Assembly: GCF_022829295.1 (NCBI RefSeq)
Contig: NZ_JAKSYH010000139.1
Location: 1 to 57,572 of the forward strand
Direction: 5' to 3'
From: Methylobacterium sp. J-088
GTDB lineage: Bacteria > Pseudomonadota > Alphaproteobacteria > Rhizobiales > Beijerinckiaceae
DNA: 57,572 bases
In this document: positions 34,546-46,858 of the stretch, piece by piece
Position numbering within the stretch: the first letter of the stretch is position 1
Layout: every line of letters begins with the position of its first letter
Made by a program: the position numbers and the translations under genes
Notes under the pieces: generated by a model
The model's database searches: none
What the model saw: only the letters and a program-made list of their open reading frames with translations
What the model was told of the DNA's origin: nothing

Positions 34546-34728
34546 TCAGTGACAGGGGAAGTTCTGGGTATGCCGGAAGTCGTGAGCCGCGTTGTGGAAC
34601 GCGATCGCCGGGGAGAAGCCGACCATGAACAGCAGGCCGAGGCCGAGGAAAGCCGCGAGCGCGACCGCCACGGGGCGCTCGGACGCGCGGGCACCGACGG
34701 CGATAGGAGCGAGGGTCGAGGTCGTCAT
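34546..34728 (-). CDS. cbtB: CbtB family cobalt transporter small subunit
   Basis: 60 residues, one membrane helix (VALAAFLGLGLLFMVGF) followed by the C-terminal metal-binding pattern FHNAAHDFRHTQNFPCH that marks the family. First gene after the cobalamin riboswitch. Confidence 0.9.
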   Translation of the reverse strand: MTTSTLAPIAVGARASERPVAVALAAFLGLGLLFMVGFSPAIAFHNAAHDFRHTQNFPCH

Positions 34729-34765
34729 GGGTCTGTCTCCAGCCGCCCCACCGGCGGCAACGCGG

Positions 34766-34938
34766 GATCCTGTCGTGACGGCAGGTCTCCTGGCTCGCGG
34801 CTCGACGCCCCTGCCGCCTTCCCGGATCGCTCCGGTGGCCCTCGGCAGGCGCTCGCCGCTCACAGTTGCGGGGGCAGCCGCGGAATCGGGGGTCGCACCC
34901 CTCACCGCATTCCCTTTTCACCCCGTCACCGGGGCACC
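34766..34938 (-). promoter_or_regulatory. Cobalamin (adenosylcobalamin) riboswitch
   Basis: Read on the minus strand, the classical elements come in order: AAAAGGGAATGCGGTGA, GCTGCCCCCGCAACTGTGAGCGG, GCCACCGG, GGGAAGGC and the B12 box GAGCCAGGAGACCTGCC. An outer stem (GGTGCCCCGGTGACGGGG side) begins the aptamer. It sits about 40 bp before cbtB and should shut down the whole cobalt uptake and corrin operon when B12 is plentiful. The rest of the cbtB-DUF4424 gap (34939-35104) shows nothing else. Confidence 0.96.
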
Positions 34939-35104
34939 GTCACGCAGTCGTTGTAGACGCATGACAGCTCTCACACAACGGAGGCGCGGCGGAATCATTT
35001 CCGCCGCTTTGCGAACGGTGGGGATCGGTGAGCAGGCCGGGGATCCACACGGTCGCGATGGCCGCGCCGGCGGTCCATAGCCTCAATCGAGATGCGTGAT
35101 CGTG

Positions 35105-36127
35105 ATGAGAATCCTGTCGCTGGTCCCTGCCCTCCTCGCGGCGTCATCCCTGCTGGCTCGGGCCGAAGAGACGGATGTTGCGCTCAGGGCGGGAAACCTC
35201 GTCCTCGAACAGGGCGGCGCGCTCACGCTTGCGGCGGAAGATCTTTATCTCTCGGAGCAGGAGGTCAGGACCGATTACCGGTTCCGCAACCCGACCGGAG
35301 CCTACATCGAGGCCATTGTCGCGTTCCCGCTGCCCGCCATCGTCGGCGCGCCCGCGACGGCGGTTTCCATTCCCGATCCGACCCAGGCCAATTTCCTCGC
35401 CTTCAACGCCACGATCGATGGCCAAGCCGTCCCATGGCAGCTCGATCAGCACGCCTTCCTGGTGCGCAACGGCCAGCCGGTCGAGATCACCGACGAACTC
35501 AGCACCCTCGGCATCCCGCTCGTGCCGACCGTTGCGGCGACGGAAGTCCCGCTGCGCCGGCTCTCGGAGCCGCGGCGACACGCCCTGATCGAGGCCGGCT
35601 TTCTCGATCGGCAGGTCCACAAGGACGGGACGATCTCGGACGTCCCGCTCTGGACGCTGAAATCACGGTCCTGGCGCCGGCAGATCTTTCCGGCGGGGCA
35701 CGAGGTCGCCATTCGGCAGAGCTTCACGCCGAGCCTCGGCGGCCAGTCCAGCCTTTCGTTCGGCTCGCCGGATCTGGGTCCGTCCCAGATGGCGCGTTAC
35801 GCGGACCGGTTCTGCACGGATCCCGCCTTCGCGCGCGCGGCCCAAGCCCTGTATCGGCGAGCGAGCGCCGACGGCAGCCGGTCCTTCCAGGCCTACGAAC
35901 GCTATCTGACGTATCTGTTGCCCGCCGGGACCGGGCCGATCGGCACGTTCAAGCTGATCGTTGACAAAGGTGATCCGTCCACGATGGTCGCGTTCTGCGG
36001 CGGCGATCTCAAGAAGACCGGTCCGACCACCGTCGAGTCGGTCGTGAAGGACTATGTGCCAAGCCGCGATATCGATGTGCTCCTCCTGAAGAGTGCCTCG
36101 CGCGTATCGGCGTTGCCTCCCCTGTGA
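35105..36127 (+). CDS. Secreted DUF4424 family protein
   Basis: 340 residues from the ATG at 35105; GTG at 35096 is also in frame. Residues 1-20 are a signal peptide (MRILSLVPALLAASSLLARA). The mature protein has ASP-type beta-rich sequence (LYLSEQEVRTDYRFRNPTGAYIEAIVAFPLPAI), then a helical middle and a Lys-rich C-terminal region. The family is found in proteobacteria without a known function. Divergent from the cobalamin operon and not obviously part of it. Confidence 0.82.
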   Translation: MRILSLVPALLAASSLLARAEETDVALRAGNLVLEQGGALTLAAEDLYLSEQEVRTDYRFRNPTGAYIEAIVAFPLPAIVGAPATAVSIPDPTQANFLAFNATIDGQAVPWQLDQHAFLVRNGQPVEITDELSTLGIPLVPTVAATEVPLRRLSEPRRHALIEAGFLDRQVHKDGTISDVPLWTLKSRSWRRQIFPAGHEVAIRQSFTPSLGGQSSLSFGSPDLGPSQMARYADRFCTDPAFARAAQALYRRASADGSRSFQAYERYLTYLLPAGTGPIGTFKLIVDKGDPSTMVAFCGGDLKKTGPTTVESVVKDYVPSRDIDVLLLKSASRVSALPPL

Positions 36128-36211
36128 GGGGCGTCTCGATGCCGCCTGCGGTGCGGATCGCCATCGGCCAGTCGCTAGGTGGTCCCTTACGCGTCGCGAG
36201 GCCGCGAACCG

Positions 36212-37786
36212 TCACGGTGCGTCTTTCGCCTTCCCGGGCGTCGTATCCCCGTCGCGCGCCTTGAGGGCATCCGCGTAGAGCCGCGCCACATCCCTGTGGA
36301 ACGAAGCCCGCGAATCCGCACGCGTGTAGAACATGTGCCCCCCGGGATAGACCGCGAGATCCAGGCGCCCGGCCGCGTAGGCGGGGGCCTGGGCGAGCAG
36401 GAGCTTCGAGGCGAAATAGGGAGTCACGAGGTCCGTGAAGCCGTGCGCCACCAAGACCCGGAGGTGCCCGTCGAGCGCCAGGGCGCCCTTGAGATTCGAG
36501 AACACCTCCGGCGCCTGCCGGCCCGAGCCCCAACTCCAGCCGTGGTTCACGGCGTTGTTCAGGAGTTCGTAGCGCATGTTCGGCACGGGCCACTTGAGCG
36601 TGCGGGCGTAGAGGTCGAGCATGGCGCTGGTCAGCGGCGCCTGAATCGCAGTGAGCTGTGGATCGTCGAAGTTCGACTGCGTTGCGTCCGGGTTCGGATC
36701 CCATCCGGTGATCCCGGTGTCGTAGGCGCTGGCGACGCGGCCCCCGGCCCGGTCGATCTCGCGCTGGACGCTCCGGGTGGACAGCCGCGCGCCTTGTGAG
36801 CGCACGAGCGCGGCGTCGAGCCCGACCAGAGGCGCGACGGTCTCGGTCATGCGGGCGACTGCGCCGGCATCGGACGGTCCTTTAAGCAGATCCGACAGAT
36901 ACGGGCCGGAGGCGTAGGCCTCGGCCTCCCCGAGCAGGGCCGGCGTCGGCACGGTGCCCTTCCGCTCCAGCGCACCGGCCGCAAGGGACGGCAGCTTCAG
37001 CACGTAGCCCCACGGATTGGCCCGGGGCGCCTCCAGCCATGCGAAATCGAGCACCGGCGAGAGCAGCACCATCCCGGATAGGCCGACGCCGATATCCTCC
37101 TGAAGCTTTTCGGCGATCAGCGGACCCCGGAAGCCGCTGTAGCTCTCACCCACGTAGAATTTCGGGCTCGCCATGCGGTCGTTGACGCGCAGATAGCGGG
37201 CGATCACGGCCGACAGGGTCGCGGCGTCCGAATCGATCGACCAATAGGCCTTGCCGTTGCCGTCCGCCGCGCGGCTGTAGCCGGTCCCGACCGGATCGAT
37301 GAAGACGAGGTCGGTGAAGTCGAGCCACGTGCCGTCATTCGGAGTGAGCGCCACCGGCTGCGATGGGCTGATGCGATCGCCGCCGGTCGGCAGCCGCCAG
37401 GGGCCGATCGCCCCGATGTTCAGATAGGCCGAGGCCGCGCCGGGGCCGCCGTTCACCGCGAAGGTGACCGGGCGCGGACGTCCGGCTTCAGGCGCCATCG
37501 TGTAGGCCACGTAGGCGATCTCGGCCTGAAGCTTGCCCGATTCGTCGACCAGCGGCAGGCTTCCGGCGGTGGCGGTGAAGGCGAGCGTCCGGCCATCGGG
37601 CAGCGTCAGGCTGTGCTGCGTCGTCGAGTCGGGCGGCAGGCGGCGTCCCTCAGGACCGCGGGGCGCCTGCCGGGCCTCCGGCTGGGGATGGCCGTGCGGC
37701 GCCTCCTGGGCGCCGAGCGGCAGGCGCGCGCTGAACGCCAAAGCGAGGCCGAGCGTGGCGCAGGCGAAACCTCTGTTGCGGATCAC
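36212..37786 (-). CDS. Secreted S10 family serine carboxypeptidase
   Basis: 524 residues from GTG at 37786, two bases after the holC stop. Residues 1-26 form a signal peptide. The oxyanion segment VNGGPGAASAYLNIGAIGPW, nucleophile GESYSGFRGPL, Asp in HGFTDLVTP and His in YPGGHMFYT give a full S10 catalytic triad. It should remove C-terminal residues from peptides in the periplasm or outside. Confidence 0.9.
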   Translation of the reverse strand: MIRNRGFACATLGLALAFSARLPLGAQEAPHGHPQPEARQAPRGPEGRRLPPDSTTQHSLTLPDGRTLAFTATAGSLPLVDESGKLQAEIAYVAYTMAPEAGRPRPVTFAVNGGPGAASAYLNIGAIGPWRLPTGGDRISPSQPVALTPNDGTWLDFTDLVFIDPVGTGYSRAADGNGKAYWSIDSDAATLSAVIARYLRVNDRMASPKFYVGESYSGFRGPLIAEKLQEDIGVGLSGMVLLSPVLDFAWLEAPRANPWGYVLKLPSLAAGALERKGTVPTPALLGEAEAYASGPYLSDLLKGPSDAGAVARMTETVAPLVGLDAALVRSQGARLSTRSVQREIDRAGGRVASAYDTGITGWDPNPDATQSNFDDPQLTAIQAPLTSAMLDLYARTLKWPVPNMRYELLNNAVNHGWSWGSGRQAPEVFSNLKGALALDGHLRVLVAHGFTDLVTPYFASKLLLAQAPAYAAGRLDLAVYPGGHMFYTRADSRASFHRDVARLYADALKARDGDTTPGKAKDAP

Positions 37787-37788
37787 GG

Positions 37789-38241
37789 TCAGGCCTTCTT
37801 GTTCCAGCGACCCGAATCGTCCTGCTGCCAATAGGCCACCGTATGGCCGGCCTCCTTGGCCTGCTTCCATTGCTCGCGGGCACGCAGCAGGGCGTCCTGA
37901 TCGGTCCCGTCGAACAGGATGCAGATCCGCGCGTAGGCGTTCGCATCCGGCGGCAGGTCGGCGCCTTCCACGAGGAAGCGGATCGAGGCCGTGTTGGGAT
38001 TCACGTCCCGCAGGGTCAGGACCACCGGCTGGCTCCCCGCGTCGGGCTCGCGGTCGGTGCCGTGCGGCAGGAAGCTCTCGTCCGAATAGGTCCAGAGATG
38101 GTCGTCGAGCGCCTGAAGGCGCTCCTCGGTGTCCGCCTGGATCGCGGCCTGCCAGCCCCGGTCGAGGGATCGCTCGACCAGGTTCGGCAGCACCTTCTCC
38201 AGCGGCTGGCGCTGCATGTGGTAGAACAGGATCTCGGTCAC
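37789..38241 (-). CDS. holC: DNA polymerase III subunit chi
   Basis: 150 residues from GTG at 38241 (VTEILFYHMQRQPLEKVLPNLVERSLDRGWQA), close to the E. coli length; GTG at 38265 is an alternative. LDDHLWTYSDESFLPHG and ICILFDGTDQDALLRAREQWKQAKEAGH are family motifs. It links the clamp loader to SSB. It is followed almost directly by the carboxypeptidase gene. Confidence 0.9.
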   Translation of the reverse strand: MTEILFYHMQRQPLEKVLPNLVERSLDRGWQAAIQADTEERLQALDDHLWTYSDESFLPHGTDREPDAGSQPVVLTLRDVNPNTASIRFLVEGADLPPDANAYARICILFDGTDQDALLRAREQWKQAKEAGHTVAYWQQDDSGRWNKKA

Positions 38242-38299
38242 GGCTGCTGAGATATAGGGTCCCACGCTCCGATGCGAGCAGCGGCGCGCCGCCGCGCCT

Positions 38300-41225
<2,926 letters not shown>

Positions 41226-41253
41226 CGGGCGCAGCCCGCAGCAGGGCGATCGC

Positions 41254-42165
41254 TCAATATTTCGACGGGACGTGCATCTCGGCCGGGATCGGCGCGCGGA
41301 TATAGTCGGCGTGCCGGACCCGTGCCGGCAGCTCCACCGCCGGATGTTCCACCGTGCCGTAGGGGATCTGCTCCAGCAGGTGGTGGATGCAGTTCAGCCG
41401 CGCGCGCTTCTTGTCCACCGCCTCCACGACCCACCAGGGCGCCTCCGGAATGTGCGTACGCGTCAGCATGTCCTCCTTGGCGTGGGTGTAGTCCTCCCAC
41501 CGGCGGCGGGATTCGACGTCCATCGGGGAGAGCTTCCACTGCTTCAGCGGGTCGGCGATGCGCATGTTGAAGCGCATGGCCTGCTCCTCGTCGGTGATCG
41601 AGAACCAGTATTTCAGCAGCACGATCCCGGAGCGCACGAGCATCCGTTCGAACTCGGGCACCGAGCGGAAGAATTCCTCGACATCCGCCTCGGTGCAGAA
41701 GCCCATCACCCGTTCCACGCCGGCCCGGTTGTACCAGGAGCGGTCGAACAGCACGATCTCCCCCCCGGCGGGCAGGTGGGCGATGTAGCGCTGGAACTAC
41801 CACTGCGTGCGCTCGCGCTCGCTCGGCGCCGGCAGCGCGGCGACCCGGCAGACGCGCGGGTTCAGGCGCTGGGTGATCCGCTTGATCACGCCGCCCTTGC
41901 CGGCCGAATCCCGCCCCTCGAACAGCACGACCACGCGCAGCTTGTTGTGCTGCACCCAGTCCTGAAGCCGGACCAGCTCGTGCTGGAGGCGCAGGAGTTC
42001 CCGGAAGTAGAAGCGACGGTCCAGGCCGGATCCGGTCCCACCTTCGAGACTGTCGAGACGGTCCTCCTCGAAGCCGAGCTCGATCTCCTCGTCGTAACTG
42101 TCGAGGATCTCCCGGCGGATCGTCTCCATCAAGGAGGCGTCGGTGAGGCTCTGATCGTCCGTCAT
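41254..42165 (-). pseudogene. ppk2: Polyphosphate kinase 2 gene interrupted by an in-frame amber codon
   Basis: The frame is continuous from ATG at 42165 to the stop at 41254 (303 codons) except for a TAG at 41797-41799. Before it: FEGRDSAGKGGVIKRITQRLNP (Walker A) up to ERERTQW. After it: FQRYIAHLP, then VLFDRSWYNRAGVERVMGF (Walker B and lid). Intact PPK2 proteins read RTQWYFQRY here, so the codon is most simply a Tyr codon (TAC) changed to TAG by one base. The enzyme would phosphorylate nucleotides with polyphosphate. Both halves look otherwise unworn, so this is a very recent mutation, a suppressed stop or a sequencing error. Confidence 0.85.
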
Positions 42166-42258
42166 GGTTCGAATCGCGATGGTTGAAGACCGCGTTTCTT
42201 AAGCAGGATCGTATGACAGCCCCGAGAACCTTCTGACTGACGCTGCGGGTCCGCGGGC

Positions 42259-43020
42259 TCACGCGTAGGCGGCGCAGATCCCCAGGAAATCCTCGGCGAC
42301 GAGGCTGGCGCCGCCGACCAGCGCGCCATCGACATTGTCGACCGACAGCAGTTCGCGGGCGTTGCCGGGCTTCACGGAGCCGCCGTAGAGGATGCGGATC
42401 TTCTGCGCCTCGTCGCCCACGAGCTTGTCGAGCATCTCGCGCAGCGAGGCGTGGACCTCCGCGATGTCGCGCGGGGTCGGGGTCCGGCCGGAGCCGATCG
42501 CCCAGACCGGCTCGTAGGCGATCACCGTGTCGGCCGCCGTGGCGCCCTTCGGCAAACCGATGGCGAGCTGAGCGCGGACGATGTCGAGGGCACGGCCCTG
42601 CTCGCGCTCCTCAATGGTCTCACCCACGCATATGATCCCGCACAGGCCCGCCCGCCGGGCGCCGAGCGCCTTGGCGTGGACGCCGTCATCGGTCTCGTGG
42701 TGATAGGCGCGCCGCTCGGAATGGCCGACGATCACGTAGCGGGCGCCGAGATCGGCCAGCATCTCGGCCGAGATCGAGCCCGTGAAGGCGCCGCTCGGCC
42801 GCGCGTGCAGGTTCTGGCCGCCGATGGCGATGGGCGAGCCGGCGGCCGCCGCGACGCAGGCACTGATCAGCGTCGCGGGCGGGCAGATCAGCACGTCGAT
42901 GCGGCCGGCCAGCTCCGGGGAGAGACCGCCGCGGATCGCTTCGACCACCTGGATCGACGCCCGCGTGCCGTTCATCTTCCAGTTGCCGGCGACCAGCGGT
43001 CTGCGCCCCGACTGCGTCAT
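42259..43020 (-). CDS. tpiA: Triosephosphate isomerase
   Basis: 253 residues from the ATG at 43020 ([22 protein letters not shown]). Active-site motifs are present: NWKMN (Lys), VGHSERR (His), [12 protein letters not shown] (Glu) and [12 protein letters not shown] (phosphate loop). It interconverts DHAP and GAP in the cytosol. Divergent from ppiD with about 180 bp between. Confidence 0.97.
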   Translation of the reverse strand: MTQSGRRPLVAGNWKMNGTRASIQVVEAIRGGLSPELAGRIDVLICPPATLISACVAAAAGSPIAIGGQNLHARPSGAFTGSISAEMLADLGARYVIVGHSERRAYHHETDDGVHAKALGARRAGLCGIICVGETIEEREQGRALDIVRAQLAIGLPKGATAADTVIAYEPVWAIGSGRTPTPRDIAEVHASLREMLDKLVGDEAQKIRILYGGSVKPGNARELLSVDNVDGALVGGASLVAEDFLGICAAYA

Positions 43021-43203
43021 TCCTGTCCCGCCTCGCTCTACCGTTCGCAAGTTGCCGCGGCCTACCAGAGCGAGCTTGAGCGTGCAAACCGATGCGGACA
43101 GCCGAGCCTTTGCCTGTGGACGCGAATGGTCTATCGCGGTTGGCTTTCAGGACACGCGCCGTCCCGGCGACGGGGCGGCCGCCGAAGGTATCCGATCGCA
43201 ATC

Positions 43204-45105
43204 ATGCTTCAGGGCATCCGCAACGCCAGCCAGCATTGGCTCGGCAAGATCGTCTTGACGGTCATCTTCACCCTGCTGATCGCGGGCGTGGGCATCTTCG
43301 GCGTCGAGGAGTTCTTCCGCGGCGGCGCCAACAGCAACGTGGCCACGGTCGGCAGCACGCCGATCACCGCGGAGCAGGTGCGCCAAGCCTATCAGAACCA
43401 GATACAGCGCTATCAGGTGCAGCTGAAGCGCGCGCTCACCCCCGATCAGGCGCGGATGCTCGGCCTCGACCGGCAGGTCATGGCTCAGCTGATCACCGAG
43501 GCCGCCCTCGACCAGAAGACGCATGATCTCGGCCTCGCTGTGCCGGATTCCGCGGTGATCCGGGCGATCCACGACGAGAAAAGCTTCCAGAACGCGCAAG
43601 GGCAGTTCGAGCCGCAGCTCTTCTACCAGACCCTGCAGCGGGCCGGGTTGAACGAGGGGATGTTCGTACGCGAGCAGCGCTCTGTGATCGCGCGCCTGCA
43701 GCTCGCCGAAGCCGTCTCGGCCGACCTGCACGTGCCGGTGGCTTTGCGCGAGGCCGTCCACCGCTACGCGACCGAGCGCCGCGCCGCGTCGTACCTGATG
43801 TTGACCCCCTCGACCGCCGGTCAGATCCCGGATCCGACCGACGAGGAGCTGAAGACCTGGTACGAGGCCAACAAGTCGGGCTTCCGCGCGCCGGAATTCC
43901 GCACCGCCAACCTTCTGGTGGTCGATCCGGACGCGATGGCCAAACCCGATGCGATCAGCGAGGCCGATGCCCGCGCCGCCTACGCCCTGAACAAGGACCG
44001 TTTCGGAAGCCCGGAGAAGCGCACGATCCAGCAGATCGTCTTCCCCGATCGGGCCGCCGCCGAGGCCGCTCGCAAGGCGATCGAGGATGGCTCCAAGACC
44101 TTCGAGGCCGTCGCCACGGAGCGCGGCACCGACGACAAGGACCTCACCCTCGGGACGCTCAGCAAAGCCGAGCTGTTCGACACCGTGGTGGCCGACGCCG
44201 CCTTCGCGCTGCCGGAGGGCGGCGTGAGCCAGCCGGTCCAGGGCCGCTTCGGCACCGTGCTCCTGCGCGTGACCAAGATCGAGCCCGGGACCGTGAAGCC
44301 GTTCGAGGCGGTGGAGGGCGAGATCCGCAAGGGCCTTGCGCTCGCCCGCGCCCGCGACGCCATGGAGACGACCCGCGACGCGATCGAGGATCAGCGCGCC
44401 GGCGCCAAGCCGCTCACCGATATCGCGGCGGAGCGCGGCCTCACGCTGATCGCCGTGAAGGCCGTGGATCCGAACGGCAAGGATCCCGAGGGGAAGAAGG
44501 TCGCCGGCATCCCGGATGCCGACACCACGCTGCCGGCCCTGTTCCGCGCCGAGATCGGCGGCGACAACGAGCCCCTGCGGACCAAGGCCGGCGGCTACGT
44601 CTGGTACGACGTGACCAACATCGACCCCGCGCACGACAAGCCGCTCGATCAGGTGAAGGACGGCGTGAAGGCCGGCTGGACCGCCACCGAGATCGCCAAG
44701 CGCCTCCAGACCAAGGGGCGCGAGCTGGTGGAGAAGCTCAACACGGGCGAGTCCATGGAGGATGTCGCCAAGGACGTCGGCGTCAACCTGCAGGAAGCGC
44801 AGGACCTGTCGCGCAATCAAGCCAAGGACATGCTGACGGCCGACGACGTCAACCTCGTCTTCGCGACGCCGGTGGGCAAGGCCGGCACTGCGGCGGCGAA
44901 CGATTCGCGCGCTGTGTTCAAGGTGACGTCCGCGACCGTGCCGGCCTTCGTGGCCGAGAGCCCGAGCGACAGGACGATCGGGCAGAACTTCCAGGCCGCG
45001 CTCGCCGACGACGTGCTGTCCGAGTACATCACCGAGGTCCAGAAGAACGCCGGCGTGAAGGTCGACGCGACGGCCCTGCGCCGGGCCATCGGCGGCGAGT
45101 ATTGA
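43204..45105 (+). CDS. ppiD: Membrane-anchored peptidyl-prolyl isomerase, SurA/PpiD type
   Basis: 633 residues from the ATG at 43204 (MLQGIRNASQHWLGKIVLTVI). One N-terminal helix (residues ~14-34) anchors it, leaving a periplasmic chaperone domain (TPITAEQVRQAYQNQI...LTPDQARMLGLDRQVM, SurA_N type), a parvulin-like PPIase region (EKRTIQQIVF...GTVLLRVTKIEPG) and a C-terminal helical domain. It should help fold outer-membrane and secreted proteins at the Sec exit. trpE starts 4 bp after its stop, so the two share a transcript. Confidence 0.92.
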   Translation: MLQGIRNASQHWLGKIVLTVIFTLLIAGVGIFGVEEFFRGGANSNVATVGSTPITAEQVRQAYQNQIQRYQVQLKRALTPDQARMLGLDRQVMAQLITEAALDQKTHDLGLAVPDSAVIRAIHDEKSFQNAQGQFEPQLFYQTLQRAGLNEGMFVREQRSVIARLQLAEAVSADLHVPVALREAVHRYATERRAASYLMLTPSTAGQIPDPTDEELKTWYEANKSGFRAPEFRTANLLVVDPDAMAKPDAISEADARAAYALNKDRFGSPEKRTIQQIVFPDRAAAEAARKAIEDGSKTFEAVATERGTDDKDLTLGTLSKAELFDTVVADAAFALPEGGVSQPVQGRFGTVLLRVTKIEPGTVKPFEAVEGEIRKGLALARARDAMETTRDAIEDQRAGAKPLTDIAAERGLTLIAVKAVDPNGKDPEGKKVAGIPDADTTLPALFRAEIGGDNEPLRTKAGGYVWYDVTNIDPAHDKPLDQVKDGVKAGWTATEIAKRLQTKGRELVEKLNTGESMEDVAKDVGVNLQEAQDLSRNQAKDMLTADDVNLVFATPVGKAGTAAANDSRAVFKVTSATVPAFVAESPSDRTIGQNFQAALADDVLSEYITEVQKNAGVKVDATALRRAIGGEY

Positions 45106-45109
45106 GGCG

Positions 45110-46627
45110 ATGGCCGAGGCTCCCGACTACGCGGCCTTCGCGGCGCGCTACGAGGCCGGCCAGCCGAGCGTCGTCGCGCTGAGCCTCGTGGCCGATCTGG
45201 AAACGCCGGTGGCCGCCTTCCTCAAGCTGCGCGCGCGGCATGCGGGGCCGGCCTTCCTGCTGGAATCGGTCGAGGGCGGCGCCGTGCGCGGGCGCTACTC
45301 GATGATCGGCCTCGATCCGGATCTCATCTGGCGCTGCCGGGATGGCGCGCCCGCGATCGCCCGCGGGGCCGACCTGACCCGGTTCGAACCCGACGACCGG
45401 GCGCCGCTTTCGAGCCTGCGTGCCCTGATCGCCGAGAGCGCCATCCGCGACGAAGGCCAGGATCTGCCGCCCATGGCGGCGGGCCTGTTCGGCTATCTCG
45501 GCTACGACATGGTCCGCGCCATGGAGCGGCTGCCGGAACCGAACCCCGATCCGCTGGGCGTGCCCGACGCGATTCTGGTCCGGCCGCGGGTGATGGTGGT
45601 GTTCGATTCGATCCGGGACATCATCACCGTGGTTTCGCCGGTGCGGCCCGCCGTCGGTCTCGGCGCCCGGGCGGCCTACGAGGACGCGCTTCAGCGCCTC
45701 GATCGGGTGGCTGAAGCCCTGGAAGGGCCGCTGCCGATCGAGGCCCGGGTAGACCTGTCCGCGGTCGCCCATCCCGAGCCGGTCTCGAACACGACGCCGG
45801 ACGATTTCTCCGCCCGGGTGGCGCGCGCCAAGGAGTACATCGTCGCGGGTGACGTGTTTCAGGTGGTGCTGTCGCAGCGTTTCTCGGCGCCGTTCACCCT
45901 GCCGGCCTTCAGCCTGTACCGCTCGCTCCGGCGCACCAACCCGGCTCCGTTCCTCTGCTATCTCGATTTCGAGACCTTCCAGATCGTCTGTTCCTCGCCG
46001 GAGATCCTGGTGCGGGTGCGCGAGGGCACCGTCACGGTGCGCCCGATCGCCGGCACCCGCCGCCGCGGCGCGACACCGGCCGAGGATGCGGCTTTGGCCG
46101 AGGAGCTGCTCGCCGATCCGAAGGAGCGCGCCGAGCACCTGATGCTGCTCGATCTCGGCCGCAACGATGCCGGCCGGGTCTCGCGGATCGGCAGCGTGCG
46201 GGTGACGGATTCGTTTTTCATCGAGCGCTACAGCCAAGTCATGCACATCGTGTCGAACGTCGAGGGCGACCTCGATCCGCGCCACGACCCGCTCGACGCC
46301 CTGGCGGCGGGTTTCCCGGCCGGCACAGTCTCGGGCGCCCCGAAGGTGCGGGCCATGGAGATCATCGACGAGCTGGAGCACGAGAAGCGCGGGCCCTATG
46401 CCGGCTGCATCGGCTATTTTGGTGCGCGGGGCGAGATGGATACCTGCATCGTGCTCCGCACGGCGGTGGTGAAAGACGGGCGGATGCACGTCCAGGCGGG
46501 GGCGGGGATCGTGTACGATTCCGATCCGGCTTCCGAGCAGCAGGAATGCGTCAACAAGTCCAAGGCTTTGTTCCGGGCCGCCGAGGAGGCGGTGCGGTTC
46601 GCCGCGCAGGCGAAGCGGGGGCAATAA
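45110..46627 (+). CDS. trpE: Anthranilate synthase component I
   Basis: 505 residues. Chorismate-binding enzyme with GDVFQVVLSQRFSAPF, PEILVRVREGTVTVRPIAGTRRRG, LLDLGRNDAGRVSRIG and GTVSGAPKVRAMEIIDELE. With TrpG it makes anthranilate. No Trp-rich leader peptide precedes it; it follows ppiD directly. It is separated from trpG by a foreign-looking gene on the other strand. Confidence 0.97.
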   Translation: MAEAPDYAAFAARYEAGQPSVVALSLVADLETPVAAFLKLRARHAGPAFLLESVEGGAVRGRYSMIGLDPDLIWRCRDGAPAIARGADLTRFEPDDRAPLSSLRALIAESAIRDEGQDLPPMAAGLFGYLGYDMVRAMERLPEPNPDPLGVPDAILVRPRVMVVFDSIRDIITVVSPVRPAVGLGARAAYEDALQRLDRVAEALEGPLPIEARVDLSAVAHPEPVSNTTPDDFSARVARAKEYIVAGDVFQVVLSQRFSAPFTLPAFSLYRSLRRTNPAPFLCYLDFETFQIVCSSPEILVRVREGTVTVRPIAGTRRRGATPAEDAALAEELLADPKERAEHLMLLDLGRNDAGRVSRIGSVRVTDSFFIERYSQVMHIVSNVEGDLDPRHDPLDALAAGFPAGTVSGAPKVRAMEIIDELEHEKRGPYAGCIGYFGARGEMDTCIVLRTAVVKDGRMHVQAGAGIVYDSDPASEQQECVNKSKALFRAAEEAVRFAAQAKRGQ

Positions 46628-46858
46628 GTCGGGGTATCCGCCTTCGGCAGTTCCTGCCGCAACGCTTCGATCACGGCTCAGGTCGGTGCGGCGCTCGCCG
46701 AAGAGCTATCCGGGCAGCTCTGCGGCCACCTCGGCGCACATTGCGCACTTTGGTTTCGGACCTACATTATGATAGATCTGGCCTGCAGAGAAGGCTTGGC
46801 CTCACGAGAGTTGGAGTCGATATCATGGCGTTTTCGACAGAGATCATCAAGTTCTGAG

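Noticed and set aside
41254..41754. Second half of ppk2 as an independent gene
   Set aside because: It is in the same frame as the first half and completes the same domain; the single TAG explains the split better.
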